This document shows positions 26,707-35,300 of a stretch of DNA of 47,466 bases, one piece after another (within the stretch, counting starts at the first letter, position 1; each line of letters opens with the position of its first letter). The position numbers were made by a program, and so were the translations under genes. This DNA comes from Streptomyces sp. NRRL S-1022 (GTDB taxonomy: Bacteria > Actinomycetota > Actinomycetes > Streptomycetales > Streptomycetaceae). The stretch is from assembly GCF_000720135.1 (NCBI RefSeq), contig NZ_JOIU01000042.1, positions 1-47,466 on the forward strand. Reading direction: 5' to 3'. The notes beneath the pieces are model-generated. The model was given only the letters and a program-made list of their open reading frames with translations. It did no database searches and was not told where the DNA came from.

Positions 26707-27096
26707 CTAAGAACGATCAGTCCCGGACGCTCGCACGCCTCGGTGAGGACCAACATGGGGTCCGCATCCTGCCCCGGACCGGCTTTTCCGCCCACGGATC
26801 ATGCGCACACCCGCGATGACCGCGCGGGCGATGCCCTCCGTCGCGTGCGGTCCGGCCTGCGCCCAGGTCTGCAGCGAGGTCACGAAGACGCGTCCGAGTC
26901 CTTCCATGGCGAAGGTGTCCGCGTACGGCTCGCCCGCGTCCGGGCCGGGCAGCGCGGTGACCGGGACGACGATCCGCGTCGCTGCGTCGACGAGCAGCTC
27001 GGGCATCCGCGGTTCGACGTCGGCGAGCTCGCGGGCGGCGCCGACGTCGTCGGCCTGGACGGCCCGGAGGTAGTTGAAGGCGCTGGCTTCGTTCAC
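26707..27096 (-). CDS. Hypothetical protein
   Basis: A 129-residue frame from GTG 27096. Residues 1-~95 have ordinary protein composition ('LRAVQADDVGAARELADVEP', 'RMPELLVDAATRIVVPVTAL', 'TFAMEGLGRVFVTSLQTWAQ'). The tail is Arg/Gly-rich and probably not genuine. No family recognised. It lies against the right edge of the IS and may have lost its end to that insertion. Confidence 0.4.
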   Translation of the reverse strand: MNEASAFNYLRAVQADDVGAARELADVEPRMPELLVDAATRIVVPVTALPGPDAGEPYADTFAMEGLGRVFVTSLQTWAQAGPHATEGIARAVIAGVRMIRGRKSRSGAGCGPHVGPHRGVRASGTDRS

Positions 27097-27185
27097 CTTC
27101 AGTGACAGCGTTTGTCGACCAGTTTGAGCGGCGGTTAGCGATCTCTGGGGCGATGAGTCGTCACGAGTTTTGATGGCGCTTCGCG

Positions 27186-27689
27186 TCAGTGATCTTGGTC
27201 TGCGGTCCGTGCGGAGCAGTCGTGTCCGTCGCCGGGCAGGGCCATGACGTTCAGCACGGGTTCCTCGCCCTCGGGGATCTCGAAGGTGAAGTTCGCTCCT
27301 GACGCGATCGCCACGAGCGAGCACTGGTCGCCAAAGGTCAACGGTGCATAGGGCTCCCAGGAACAGCCGGCTGTGTCCAAGGCGGACACGACGTCCGGGT
27401 GCTTGAGCCGTGCCGGGAGCGTGCCCGGCCCACCGCCAACCGACGGAGGGAGTTCGACGACGTCACGCCAGGTCTGGATGCAGATGAGGGAAACCTTGCG
27501 GCAGCGGCAGACACTCAGCTCAAGGTCTCCGTAGGCGAAGAGCCGCGGCCACTTTCTGTTCCGGCTCATTGTTCCGATGTCCCACGGCTCACCGAGTGCT
27601 GCGGTCACATCGTTCCAGTCGGCTCCGCTGAATACCGGGCCCAGTCGACCTGTCTTCGCCATACTGGTCAGGACATCGAGAATTTCCAC
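27186..27689 (-). CDS. Hypothetical immunity-like protein
   Basis: A 167-residue protein from GTG 27689: 'LTSMAKTGRLGPVFSGADWN' and 'VTAALGEPWDIGTMSRNRKW', then 'LFAYGDLELSVC', matching the plan of streptomycete small proteins with an 'ALGEPWD' block and a following 'YGDLE' strand, often found near polymorphic toxins. Composition and codon use look genuine. No catalytic motif. Same direction as the hypothetical gene at 26707-27096, with about 90 bases between. Confidence 0.5.
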   Translation of the reverse strand: MEILDVLTSMAKTGRLGPVFSGADWNDVTAALGEPWDIGTMSRNRKWPRLFAYGDLELSVCRCRKVSLICIQTWRDVVELPPSVGGGPGTLPARLKHPDVVSALDTAGCSWEPYAPLTFGDQCSLVAIASGANFTFEIPEGEEPVLNVMALPGDGHDCSARTADQDH

Positions 27690-28137
27690 GAGACGGAGCC
27701 TGGCAGGTGCCCTGACCAGCAGTCCAGCGGTTTCAGGGGGTCAGCCAGCTACGGCTTGTTCGGTTCGGGCTCGGGTGCTGGCGGGGCGGTAGGAGTCGGT
27801 GCCGGTCTCGATGATGGTGCCGTTTGATCGACAACTACTGGCACCCTGACACCGAAGAGACCCTGGCCGACAGCCTGGCAGTCCACGGCATCTCCCAGGC
27901 CACCATGCGCCGCCGGGCGGGAAAGTTCCTGACCGCGCTGCCCCCGGTCGACGCGACGCCAGCCCGCGACTGGCGACAGCACCGCACGCGCGGTACTCGC
28001 CGCGCAGCTCCCGCCCTCGAAAGGCCAGCTGCCAACACCCAAAATCCTGTCGCTGGCGGTCAAGGAATTGCACCAGCCCATCGGATCACTGATCGGCCTG
28101 CCCCACAGCGACAGCGAGAGTACGCTCGCCGCAGCCA
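27690..28137 (+). other. Decayed coding DNA interrupted by element copy C
   Basis: Plus frames contain 'NYWHPDTEETLADSLAVHGI' and, after a shift near 27990, 'KILSLAVKELHQPIGSLIGL' with 'PHSDSESTLAA' directly up to 28137, where the left end of copy C begins. It looks like an unrecognised gene interrupted by the transposon. Confidence 0.3.
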
Positions 28138-28408
28138 TGTTTTGGGACAGTGGGGTGAGAGACAGTGAGGTCTGGGGTGTTGTTGCTGGTCGGTGGCGGT
28201 TTCGAGGCCGTGGGGCCACCGTCCTGGGCGTGAGGTTCCTGGCCGCGCTGCCCGGCTACGGCCGCCAGCCGCGCCCCGGCAAACGCCCTTCCCGGCCCCA
28301 AAGGACGAAGTGCTGCTGAGCTTCGAGGACTTCACTTCCCAGCTTCTGGCCTGGACGCTCTCGTGGAACACCGAGCACCGCCCGGCGCCGCTTGGCGTGG
28401 CAGGACGA
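28138..28408 (+). mobile_element. Internally deleted remnant of the Tn7/Mu-like element, copy C
   Basis: Bases 28138-28235 match the left end of copy B (from the TTTTGG block onward; the first ~10 terminal bases are missing after TG). At about 28236 it jumps into the transposase gene just before the 'PGYGRQPRPG' stretch and continues as 'FEDFTSQLLAWTLSWNTEHR'. A small deletion between CCGCTTG repeats precedes the end at about 28408. It shares B-specific variants ('SFEDFTSQLL'), so B and C have a common parent. No catalytic residues remain. Confidence 0.7.
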
Positions 28409-28409
28409 A

Positions 28410-28574
28410 GCTGCACAGTGCGCTGCGACACCCCCAGCGCCGTGGCCACCCTCCTGGTAGAACCCTGGTGCGCCACCAGTAGCAACCGCAGGCGGGCCGG
28501 GCCTCGGTGCTTTTGCTTGAGGGAATGGGCCGGGTGCGTAATGCACGCTGCAGCCCCTGCTCGATCTGTCCCAC
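28410..28574 (-). pseudogene. Remnant of a second terminal-protein (tpg-like) gene
   Basis: From GTG 28574 the protein begins 'MGQIEQGLQRALRTRPIPSS', the N-terminal pattern of Tpg. After a one-base shift near 28530 it continues 'ARLRLLLVAHQGSTRRVATA' and 'LGVSQRTVQ', matching the first HTH region of the tpg at 4806-5282. The rest is cut off by copy C. It is a diverged paralogue, not a copy of the other fragment, and it keeps exactly the N-terminus the other has lost. Confidence 0.65.
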
Positions 28575-28919
28575 GTCCGCCTCCCCAAGCGATCAGCCGG
28601 CACGCATCGCCCGCCCCTGCCTGCCAGTTTCTGCATCCTCGGGACAGCACCGGATGATGCAGGCTACGAGCCCTGGTACGCAGATGGGTGATGGCGCCGA
28701 TGGCTTGGGCAGTGAGATCTGCCGCGTACCCACAGCGCCCGTGAAAGCGTACGTATCACGTACGGGACCCGCCCCTGAGTGTGCGGATCGGGCGAACGGC
28801 ACGACACAGCCGGCCGCCGGCCCCAGCAGGATCGGGGGCGGCCTGCATCAGAACGCGTCGTCGCTAGGACTGACGCGGTGCGACGCCACCGGGAGCGGAC
28901 CTCCGCAGAGCTGGGTTAC
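28575..28919. other. Intergenic; paired GTACG repeats
   Basis: No gene recognised. GTACG occurs at 28749 and again at 28760, exactly 11 bases apart, the same spacing as in the triple repeat at 43759-43786. Both lie 3' of a helicase end, on its minus-strand-downstream side. Confidence 0.4.
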
Positions 28920-28990
28920 GTCCAACGCATGCCGATCTTGGAGAGCTGCTCGATCCGTTCCGGGTGTGAGGTCTCACCGTTGTTGCAGCG
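28920..28990 (-). pseudogene. Fragment of a telomere-type helicase (C-terminus only)
   Basis: The minus frame ends 'HPERIEQLSKIGMRWT' then TAA, nearly the same as the last residues of the helicase at 43864-46422 ('SPERVEQLSAIGMRWT'). Only about 20 residues remain. From 28991 to about 29240 nothing else is recognisable. Confidence 0.65.
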
Positions 28991-29239
28991 ACTGCACTCC
29001 GTTGACCTGCGGCGCTGCAAGTTGATTGCGACGGGTCAGGACGCGCACGAGCTGATTGACCTGCGGTCCTAAAGGTTGCGTGAGACTGCCGCGACTGCCG
29101 CAGATGCGGGGAGAACGCCCGCTGTAACGGTGCTAGGGAGTGTCCTGGGCGCGGGGGAGCTCGCCGCCGAATGCGTCGGCGCTAAGCAGCGGCCATGTGT
29201 CAGTGAGTTCGGCAGGCGAGGGATGCCAATGGCCAGCAT

Positions 29240-30850
29240 CGGCGCCAGCCTCGTCGGCGGCCAGGAGCAGATTGGAGCTGTTGCCGCTCCACATGGGGCA
29301 GCCCTTGCGGCGAACCATGATGGTCTCGTGCGGGGTGAACGCGCAGTAGACGGTGCCGGTGTACCGGTGTTTGACGACGTTCTTCTTGTGGACGTTGCTG
29401 TCCGCGGGGCGTCCGGCCTCATTGATCATCCAGGTGGCACGGCGTCGCTGGAAGATCCTGCCCTGCGGGCCAGTGCCTTCGCTGCCCTCTGCGTGCATGA
29501 TGCGCAGCTTTCGGGCGCGGCCGAGCTTGCACAGTACTTCATGCAGGTCGTCGGCGAGCTGGCGGCTGGAGGTGGTGTAGCGGCGGCTGTCGGCGTGAGT
29601 GTGCTGCGCGCCGTCGCCCTTGCCGAAGGCGTCGAGGAAGGCCTCGATCATCTCGGGGGGTGGCTTCGCGGATGCTGTGGGGAATGCGCTTGTTCTCGGA
29701 ACCGACGCCGCAGTGTTCGCGGAGCCAGGCGGCTATCGGCGCAGAGAAGAAGATGAGGCTCTTGGCGTGCCGACTGTAGGGCAGGCCCATGCGGTCCAGG
29801 AGTGCGGCTATCTCCTCGTACTTATCACCGGGGTTCTGCGCGATGCCTATGCGGTTGTTTCGGCCGTCTCCGGTGGTCCACCCCTCGGCGACGAACCAGC
29901 CGAGGAAGGCTGCCCAGTCTTTGAAGGCGAAGGTACGCGCGACTTGGTGGTGGGGTTTCTGATTCCGGGCGGGCGCGGGAGCGTCGAAGGTGACGGTGTC
30001 CGGGCTGTGGCCGCGCCAGGTGTTGGTGCGGCGGATGAAGAACTCTTGGGGGAGGGCTTGGTATTGGGCTAGGTGCCAACGACGTACCGGTTCGCCGGCG
30101 GGTTGCCGCTCGGGGCGGATCATCTCGTCGCCGCGGCGTTGGTGGGTTCCTTCGTGGCGTGCGATGCCCTTAGCACCTACGGACCGGTCGCAGTAGCGGC
30201 ACAGGGTCTGGTCAGGCTTGCGGTAGTGCATCGGCGAAGCAAGCAGCCGATGAGTATGGGTGATGCAGAAGTTCACCCGATCCCCGTCGTGGAGGTTCAA
30301 CTCCCCATCGAAGGGGGCGCGGATCACCTTGGTGATCGATCCCCACTCGGCGGTGTCGCCGTTGAGAGTGAGGACTTGCTCGTCGCCGCGGACCTCGGGG
30401 AAAGGTTTCCACCCTTCACTGGTGAGGAGTTCGGTTTCATCATCAAAGCAAGTACCCTGCATGGCCGCCTCGTCGTTTGCCGATGCGGTGAAACCATAGG
30501 TCACGACTACGTCATCGCCCTACTGGCCAGGGGCTTTGTACTGGGTGATGTCACACTCGCCGGGGAGTCCCGCCTGGGGGACGATCTTCCGGATGTGAAG
30601 TCAGAGCTGCTGCCGCTGCACCTGCCGGAACCGGGTCGCCGTCGTGACGCACAGCGCTGTGCCGGGGGGGGCGTCCGTCTCGACGAAGTACGGTGCCGCG
30701 TGGCGTGGAGTGAGACGCGCGCCGGTTCCCTCAGAGTGCTGCGCGCAAGGTAGTTCGCAGCAATGTGGCCACCGACCCATCTCGGCGCGAAAGCCGACCT
30801 GCTCCGCGAGGACCGAGGTGTCGCCGATCCGTTCCCCATCCGCTTCCTCG
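29240..30850 (-). pseudogene. Phage terminase large-subunit remnant split by an intein
   Basis: Minus-strand exteins: upstream pieces 'GTGARLTPRHAAPYFVETDA' and 'PPGTALCVTTATRFRQVQRQ', then 'HIRKIVPQAGLPGECDITQY' (stops interrupt between and after these), then 'VTYGFTASANDEAAMQGT'. Downstream of the intein comes 'SSNLLLAADEAG', whose 'LLLAADEA' is a Walker B motif. This is the ATPase domain of a large terminase, the motor that packages phage DNA. In-frame stop codons in the N-extein and loss of the C-terminal nuclease half show it is dead. After 'DEAG' the frame has no further terminase sequence. Confidence 0.55.
29280..30450 (-). other. Intein with LAGLIDADG homing endonuclease, one frameshift
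   Basis: The intein starts at Cys ('CFDDETELLTSEGWKPF', block A) directly after 'AAMQGT'. It has block-B-like 'NFCITHTHRLLA', two LAGLIDADG-type motifs ('FLGWFVAEGWTTGDG' and 'FLDAFGKGDG'), and ends 'YTGTVYCAFTPHETIMVRRK' and 'GCPMWSGN' before Ser. The penultimate residue is Gly, not the usual His. Total about 390 residues. The frame breaks once in a six-C run on the minus strand (about 29657-29662): removing one base restores 'EATPEMIEAFLDAF'. It may be a sequencing error or recent decay. Confidence 0.75.
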
Positions 30851-30876
30851 GCCGGCGGCCATGCTGGTCTTCGCCT

Positions 30877-31377
30877 TCAGCACCGCCAAGACCCTTCCGT
30901 CCGGTTCGCCGCCCCGTGGTAGGGCTTCATGAGCCGGCCGGCGACCTCGTGCAGCGCGTCCTGCCCCTCCTCGCCGGTCCCGGCCACGCTGCGCGCGAAC
31001 GCCACCAGGCGCTGCGACACCGACCGCTCCAGCACCCGCACAAGGGCCTCCCGGACGGCCCCGATCGGGGGCTCCGGCCCCGGGGCCGCTCCGGGGCGCA
31101 CCGGTAGGCCGGCCTCGGCGAACCACTCCAGCTCGGCCGGCCGCCTATCCCGCCCTTGCCGAAGGTGCCGCGCGAGCGCCGCCGCGCTCTCGACCGCTAC
31201 CGGGTCCACGGTGTCCACCACCGACCCCCGGCCCCGTCCGAGCCCCCGGCGCCGGTGCCGCGGCAGCAGCCCGGCCCGCCGCCAGCCCTCCGACTGGCTG
31301 GCCGTCACCACCACTTCGCGGCCGCTGAGTTCACGGATCACCTGCTGGTCAGTCGGGCTCGGCGCTCCTCGTGCCAT
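30877..31377 (-). CDS. Hypothetical protein with MerR/HTH-like N-terminus
   Basis: A 166-residue protein from ATG 31377: 'MARGAPSPTDQQVIRELSGR' and 'EVVVTASQSEGWRRAGLLPR' resemble a winged helix-turn-helix as in MerR-like proteins. A helical region 'VAVESAAALARHLRQGRDRR' and a C-terminal 'VREALVRVLERSVSQRLVAF' follow. Proteins of this plan occur in streptomycete phages and integrative elements. The last ~10 residues look like run-on sequence, so the 3' end may be cut by the terminase remnant. Regulatory role is inference. Confidence 0.5.
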   Translation of the reverse strand: MARGAPSPTDQQVIRELSGREVVVTASQSEGWRRAGLLPRHRRRGLGRGRGSVVDTVDPVAVESAAALARHLRQGRDRRPAELEWFAEAGLPVRPGAAPGPEPPIGAVREALVRVLERSVSQRLVAFARSVAGTGEEGQDALHEVAGRLMKPYHGAANRTEGSWRC

Positions 31378-31488
31378 GCCTTCCATTACAACCCCGGGAA
31401 GTGACATTTTCTGCGGAATACCGCATCTGGCTCACTGGCCTTCGACACCACCCCGGTACCCGAGCCACTCCAAGGAGCCAGCCCGACC

Positions 31489-31800
31489 ATGAACTCCAGA
31501 GCACCGAACCAACACCCGAACCAGAACCGCCGCCACCCTCACCACCGGACTGCTCACCACCCTCATCACCCTCGCCCTCCACCACGCCGGCCACCTGACG
31601 AACCTCCTGTCCTTCCTCACCGCCGTACTCGTCACCCTCGCCCTCACCGCGGTCTTCGCCCCCGACACCTCCACCCGCCAAGCCGCCACCCCGCACCTTC
31701 GTGGGAGCAGGCACTGGCGAGCGTGGACGACCCCGACGGGTGGCCCCCTTTGCCCCCGACCGACGGATGCGCCCCTGCCCCCGGCCGATTCCCCGACCCC
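31489..31800 (+). pseudogene. Small membrane protein, probably frameshifted
   Basis: AAGGAG precedes ATG 31489 ('MNSRAPNQ'), but the convincing protein is in the next frame: 'RTAATLTTGLLTTLITLALH' and 'LTNLLSFLTAVLVTLALTAV', two membrane helices, followed by 'FAPDTSTRQAA'. A one-base shift near 31520 would join them. It lies directly upstream of the GntR operator region. No family recognised. Confidence 0.4.
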
Positions 31801-31865
31801 CTTGTATCAAGTGGTTGACACAAAGGGGCCGGGTCGGACATCTTGTACTCACCGCTTGATACAAG
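31801..31865 (+). promoter_or_regulatory. GntR (YtrA-type) operator pair and promoter
   Basis: CTTGTATCAAG (31801-31811) and its reverse complement CTTGATACAAG (31855-31865) lie 43 bases apart, upstream of the membrane-protein/GntR operon. Both have the GTATCA core expected for YtrA-subfamily sites. A consensus -35 box, TTGACA, is at 31815-31820. No good -10 box is visible at normal spacing. Autoregulation by the downstream GntR protein is likely. Confidence 0.65.
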
Positions 31866-31907
31866 TGGTGGGGCACGTCATCGTCATCGTTTCCACGGGG
31901 GTAGTCC

Positions 31908-32687
31908 ATGACCGATCTCGACCCGGCCACCGCACCGGCCGCCTCCCGCGGCCCGGTCGACCGCTTCGCCCGCTGGACGGGCCTGGCCGCAGGCGCCCTG
32001 GCCGCCGCCCTGCTGGCCCCGCTCGACCACGGCGCCGGCGTGCTCTACGCCATCCCGGCGGCCGGCCTGTGCGCCGTCGGCGGCGTCCTGGTGGCCGACC
32101 TGCTGACCGCGCCCTCCCGCGGCGCCGTCCGCACCGCCGGCCTCGCACCGCGCCGCATCCGCGCCTACGTCCCGCCCCGCATGACCGCGCTGCTGCTCGT
32201 CCTCGCCCTCGCCCTGGTCCTCCTGCTGGTCCTCGCCGGCGCCCTGGCCACGCCGGACGACCTCGGACGGGCGGGCCGCGCCCTCACCCTCACCTGCCAC
32301 GGCACGACCGAGAGGCACAGCCCCTGGCCGGGCTTCTTCTACGGCCTGCCCGTGCTGGGCTCGCTCACCGCCGCCACCGCCGTCTGCGGCTGGTCCCTGC
32401 GGCGCATCGCCACCCGCCCCGGCGACGACCGCTCCCGCCGCGACCGCTCACTGGCCGTCGTGGCCGCCTGGGGCTTCGTCGTCTCCGGCTCCCTCGTGGG
32501 CGTGACCGTGACGGCGTGCGGCACCCTGGCCGCCATGACGTGCGACGGCACGCCCGGCACCGCCGCCACCGCCGTCCTGCTGCCGCTGGCGCTGGTCTCC
32601 CTGGTGACCGCGGGAGGGACACTCCTGACCGTCTGCTCGCCCCGCGCGACCGGGCGAAGCCGGGCGGAAGGGGGAGAGAGCCGGTGA
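31908..32687 (+). CDS. Six-helix membrane protein of a GntR-linked pair
   Basis: A 259-residue integral membrane protein. Hydrophobic helices include 'WTGLAAGALAAALLAP', 'VLYAIPAAGLCAVGGVLVAD', 'MTALLLVLALALVLLLVLAG', 'FFYGLPVLGSLTAATAVCGW', 'AWGFVVSGSLVGVTVTACG' and 'TAATAVLLPLALVSLVTAGG'. Arg-rich loops suggest a cytoplasmic N-terminus. Proteins of this type are regularly paired with short YtrA-like GntR regulators in Streptomyces and are of unknown function. It overlaps the regulator start by 4 nt (GTGA) and is controlled by the operators just upstream. Confidence 0.8.
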   Translation: MTDLDPATAPAASRGPVDRFARWTGLAAGALAAALLAPLDHGAGVLYAIPAAGLCAVGGVLVADLLTAPSRGAVRTAGLAPRRIRAYVPPRMTALLLVLALALVLLLVLAGALATPDDLGRAGRALTLTCHGTTERHSPWPGFFYGLPVLGSLTAATAVCGWSLRRIATRPGDDRSRRDRSLAVVAAWGFVVSGSLVGVTVTACGTLAAMTCDGTPGTAATAVLLPLALVSLVTAGGTLLTVCSPRATGRSRAEGGESR

Positions 32688-33070
32688 GCGGCGCCGCCGT
32701 CCGCGTCGACACCACCAGCGCCGTCCCGCCCTACGAGCAGATCCGCGCACAGCTCGCCGACCTGATCAACAGCGGCCGACTGGCCGAGGGCGAGCGCCTG
32801 CCGACGGTGCGGCAACTCGCCGCGGACCTCGGCCTCGCGGCGGGCACCGTGGCCCGCGCCTACCGGGAACTGGAGACGGCCTGCCTCATCCGCACCCGAC
32901 GCGGCGCGGGCACCCGGGTGGCCCCGCCCCCACCCGGCACCCACCGCGGTGAGGCACCCGAACTCACCGAGGCGACACGGGACTTCGTCGCGTGGGCGGC
33001 GGCCCTGGACTTCGGGGAGGACACCGTGCTGGAAGCCGTACGACGCGCCTTCCGAGACCGCCAGTCGTGA
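32684..33070 (+). CDS. GntR-family regulator, YtrA subfamily
   Basis: A 128-residue regulator. An N-terminal winged HTH ('PPYEQIRAQLADLINSGRLA', 'LPTVRQLAADLGLAAGTVAR') is followed by a short C-terminal helical tail, as in YtrA, the smallest GntR subfamily, which usually represses its own operon with an associated membrane or ABC transport gene. GTG 32684 overlaps the membrane-protein stop. The paired GTATCA/TGATAC sites at 31801-31865 are the likely targets. Confidence 0.9.
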   Translation: MSGAAVRVDTTSAVPPYEQIRAQLADLINSGRLAEGERLPTVRQLAADLGLAAGTVARAYRELETACLIRTRRGAGTRVAPPPPGTHRGEAPELTEATRDFVAWAAALDFGEDTVLEAVRRAFRDRQS

Positions 33071-33679
33071 CAGCTGCCTTGATGCCACCTCGTGCCCGCG
33101 ATGACATGCACATCGTTCAAGCGATGGGACGAACCATTGGTTATCCACCATCGGCCGGGGCAGACGTCGGGGTCAAAGGCAGGTGGCTTTGTGGACGAGA
33201 GGATTCGCACGTACTTCGTCCGTGCCGTACTGGCGGGACCAGGGATCAGCCCTCGTGCTCGTCGTGCACTAGCGCTCGGGCGGGCAGGCGCCGAGCACGA
33301 GGTCGACGAGGCGGTCCGTCTCCGGCGTGGGCTCGTCGACCACCAGCAGAGGGCCGAGCCGCTCGCCGGCTGGCTGTGAGTGCAAGACGGTCGCGGGAAA
33401 TTCGATTCACGTCCCGCTGCATGACACAACGGCCCTGATGACGACCGCACTCGGGGAAGCACTGGGAGGAGACATTGGCCCGCCTGGGCCGCTCACCAAA
33501 AGTCGTGCCTGCCTCCGCGTCAGCCCCCGCCGACCACCCCGCAGTCCTGCCGCAGCTCCTGAGGCTCCATCAACGCGGATGCACCGCGGGAACGACGCCG
33601 CCCTGCCCGCGTACCCCGTCGGTCACCGTCTTCGTGGCGCCGACGGGGTATGCCCGTCACCCGCGAGCGGAGTGTGACT
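33071..33679. other. Mostly non-coding; C-terminal fragment on the minus strand
   Basis: About 610 bases without a complete gene. On the minus strand, 33269-33400 encodes 'LGPLLVVDEPTPETDRLVDL' and 'VLGACPPER' before TAG, a plausible protein end with nothing recognisable upstream. The rest shows no coding character. Confidence 0.35.
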
Positions 33680-35102
33680 TCAGCGGATGCGGTGCTTCCG
33701 CCAGAAGGGGCCGAGGTCCCTGTGCGTCATCGACTGTGCGGCCTTCTTGAAGCCGGCGGTGGTGGAGACGCCGTACCAGTGGTCGTGGGCGTACTTCTTG
33801 ATCAGGCGCGCCATGGTGCCGGCCCCGAGGACGTGCTCCAGGTCGGCCAGGACGCAGGGGCCGATCCCGTACACGACCTGGAAGTACTCGCCACGGTGTG
33901 TAGACCAGTAGGCCATCGAGTTGGTGAGCGCGGCGGTGGCGCTCGGCCAGGAGTCGTCCGGCGAGCACTCGAACCCGTCCCAGCGGTAGTAGCGCGCGTT
34001 GGCGTACTGAGCGAAACTCTCGTCCAGCCAGGGTGAGTTGTACTGGTCGTTGCCCACGACGCCGTACCACCACTGGTGGGCGATCTCATGGACGGTGGCG
34101 CCGCCCTCCTCATCGGTGCCGAGGATGACCAGGCCGGGGTACTCCATGCCGCCGGCGAACCCGGGGGTCATCACGAGGTCTATCTCGCCGTACGGGTAGC
34201 GGCCGAACTCCCTGCCGAACCGGTCGATGGCGGCGACGCCGTCCTTGCGGTTGAGGCGGACACCGGCGGCGGGCGTGTTCGGCGACCAATACGACTTCAC
34301 GCGCACGCCGTCGGGCGAGGTCTGGGTCGCGGTGCGGAACGGGCCCGCCGCCCATGCGAAGTCCCGCACCCGCTTGGCGACGCTGTGGGTGACCGTACGT
34401 CCGGTACCGCCGGGGCGGGTCCACGTGCTGCCGGTCGCCGGGACCTTGAGGGCGGACGGGTGGTCGAGGCGCACCCGGAAGTCGCTCGCCAGGGTGTAGA
34501 AGCTCGCCGTACGACACATACGGATCGAGGTGCCACCCCCTTGCGTCGCGCACGGCGAGGACCGGCAGCGCGTTGCCCAGGAAGCGGAACGCGCCTTCGC
34601 GGCCGAAGCGGTTGTTGCGTGCGGGCACGGTGAGGGCCACGTCGAAGGAGACGGCCGTCCGCTCACCGCGTGCGAGCGGCCTCGGCAGAGTGATGCGCAG
34701 TGCCGTGCACTTCACGCCGGGGCGGCCCGGAGTGCCGCCGCTCACGTGGGAGACGCGGAGGGGGGACGGTCTTCCGGATGTCCCGCAGCCGTCCTCGCCA
34801 TTGCCCCACAGGCGTATGTACACCTCACGCAGGGGCCGGCTGGAGGCGTTGCGGAAGGACACCGTCTGCCGGCCCGCCCAGTGGGAGCCGTCGGCATCGG
34901 CGCGCAGCTTCACGTCGTAGCTGGGGCGGTCGGGCGTCGCGACTTCGGCCGCTCTCACCGCGGCGCCGGGCGCCGGGCCGGACGGCGTGCCGGCCTCGGC
35001 CACGGTGGAGCCTGCAGTCGCGAGCAGCGCGAGCAAGGCGACCAGGAGACGGGGACCGGTTCTTGAGGGGCCCGTGGGCGACGAAGGCATGGCAGACGAC
35101 AT
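33680..35102 (-). pseudogene. Secreted M1-family metallopeptidase, single frameshift
   Basis: Starts at ATG 35102 (or 35090) with a signal peptide ('RLLVALLALLATAGSTVAEA'), then the N-terminal beta domain ('SYDVKLRADADGSHWAGRQT'). The peptidase core has 'GGMEYPGLVILG' (GxMEN-like) and the zinc site 'ATVHEIAHQWWYGVVGNDQY' (HExxH), followed by 'SPWLDESFAQYANARYY' with the third ligand Glu. M1 aminopeptidases remove N-terminal residues from peptides. The two halves are in different frames: 'DPYVSYGE' at about 34510 must shift one base to continue 'FYTLASDFRVRLDH'. Otherwise the ~475-residue protein is complete, so this may be a sequencing error. Confidence 0.85.
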
Positions 35103-35300
35103 GCCAGCGGATCTTGTCACAGGGTTCCCCACGGCCGACACAGGCCCGCGCGAAGAGGGGAGGTCGGCTCCGCTTGGGTGGCGAAAATGCCAGGGTACGC
35201 AGGGGATGTTCGCTGTACGTTGGCGCACAGTAACGGATCCCGGTTCAACCCATCCGCAGTTCATCCCCTTCCATGAGGCCTGGCCACATGTTCCTGACCA

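Noticed and set aside
28990..29066. Repeat TTGACCTGCGG at about 29002 and 29055
   Set aside because: Only two short copies without a pattern; likely chance or leftover of a decayed gene.
31802..33070. 422-residue plus-strand frame ending in the GntR gene
   Set aside because: Its first ~290 residues are the Arg/Pro-rich alternative frame of the membrane-protein gene; only the GntR part from 32684 is real.
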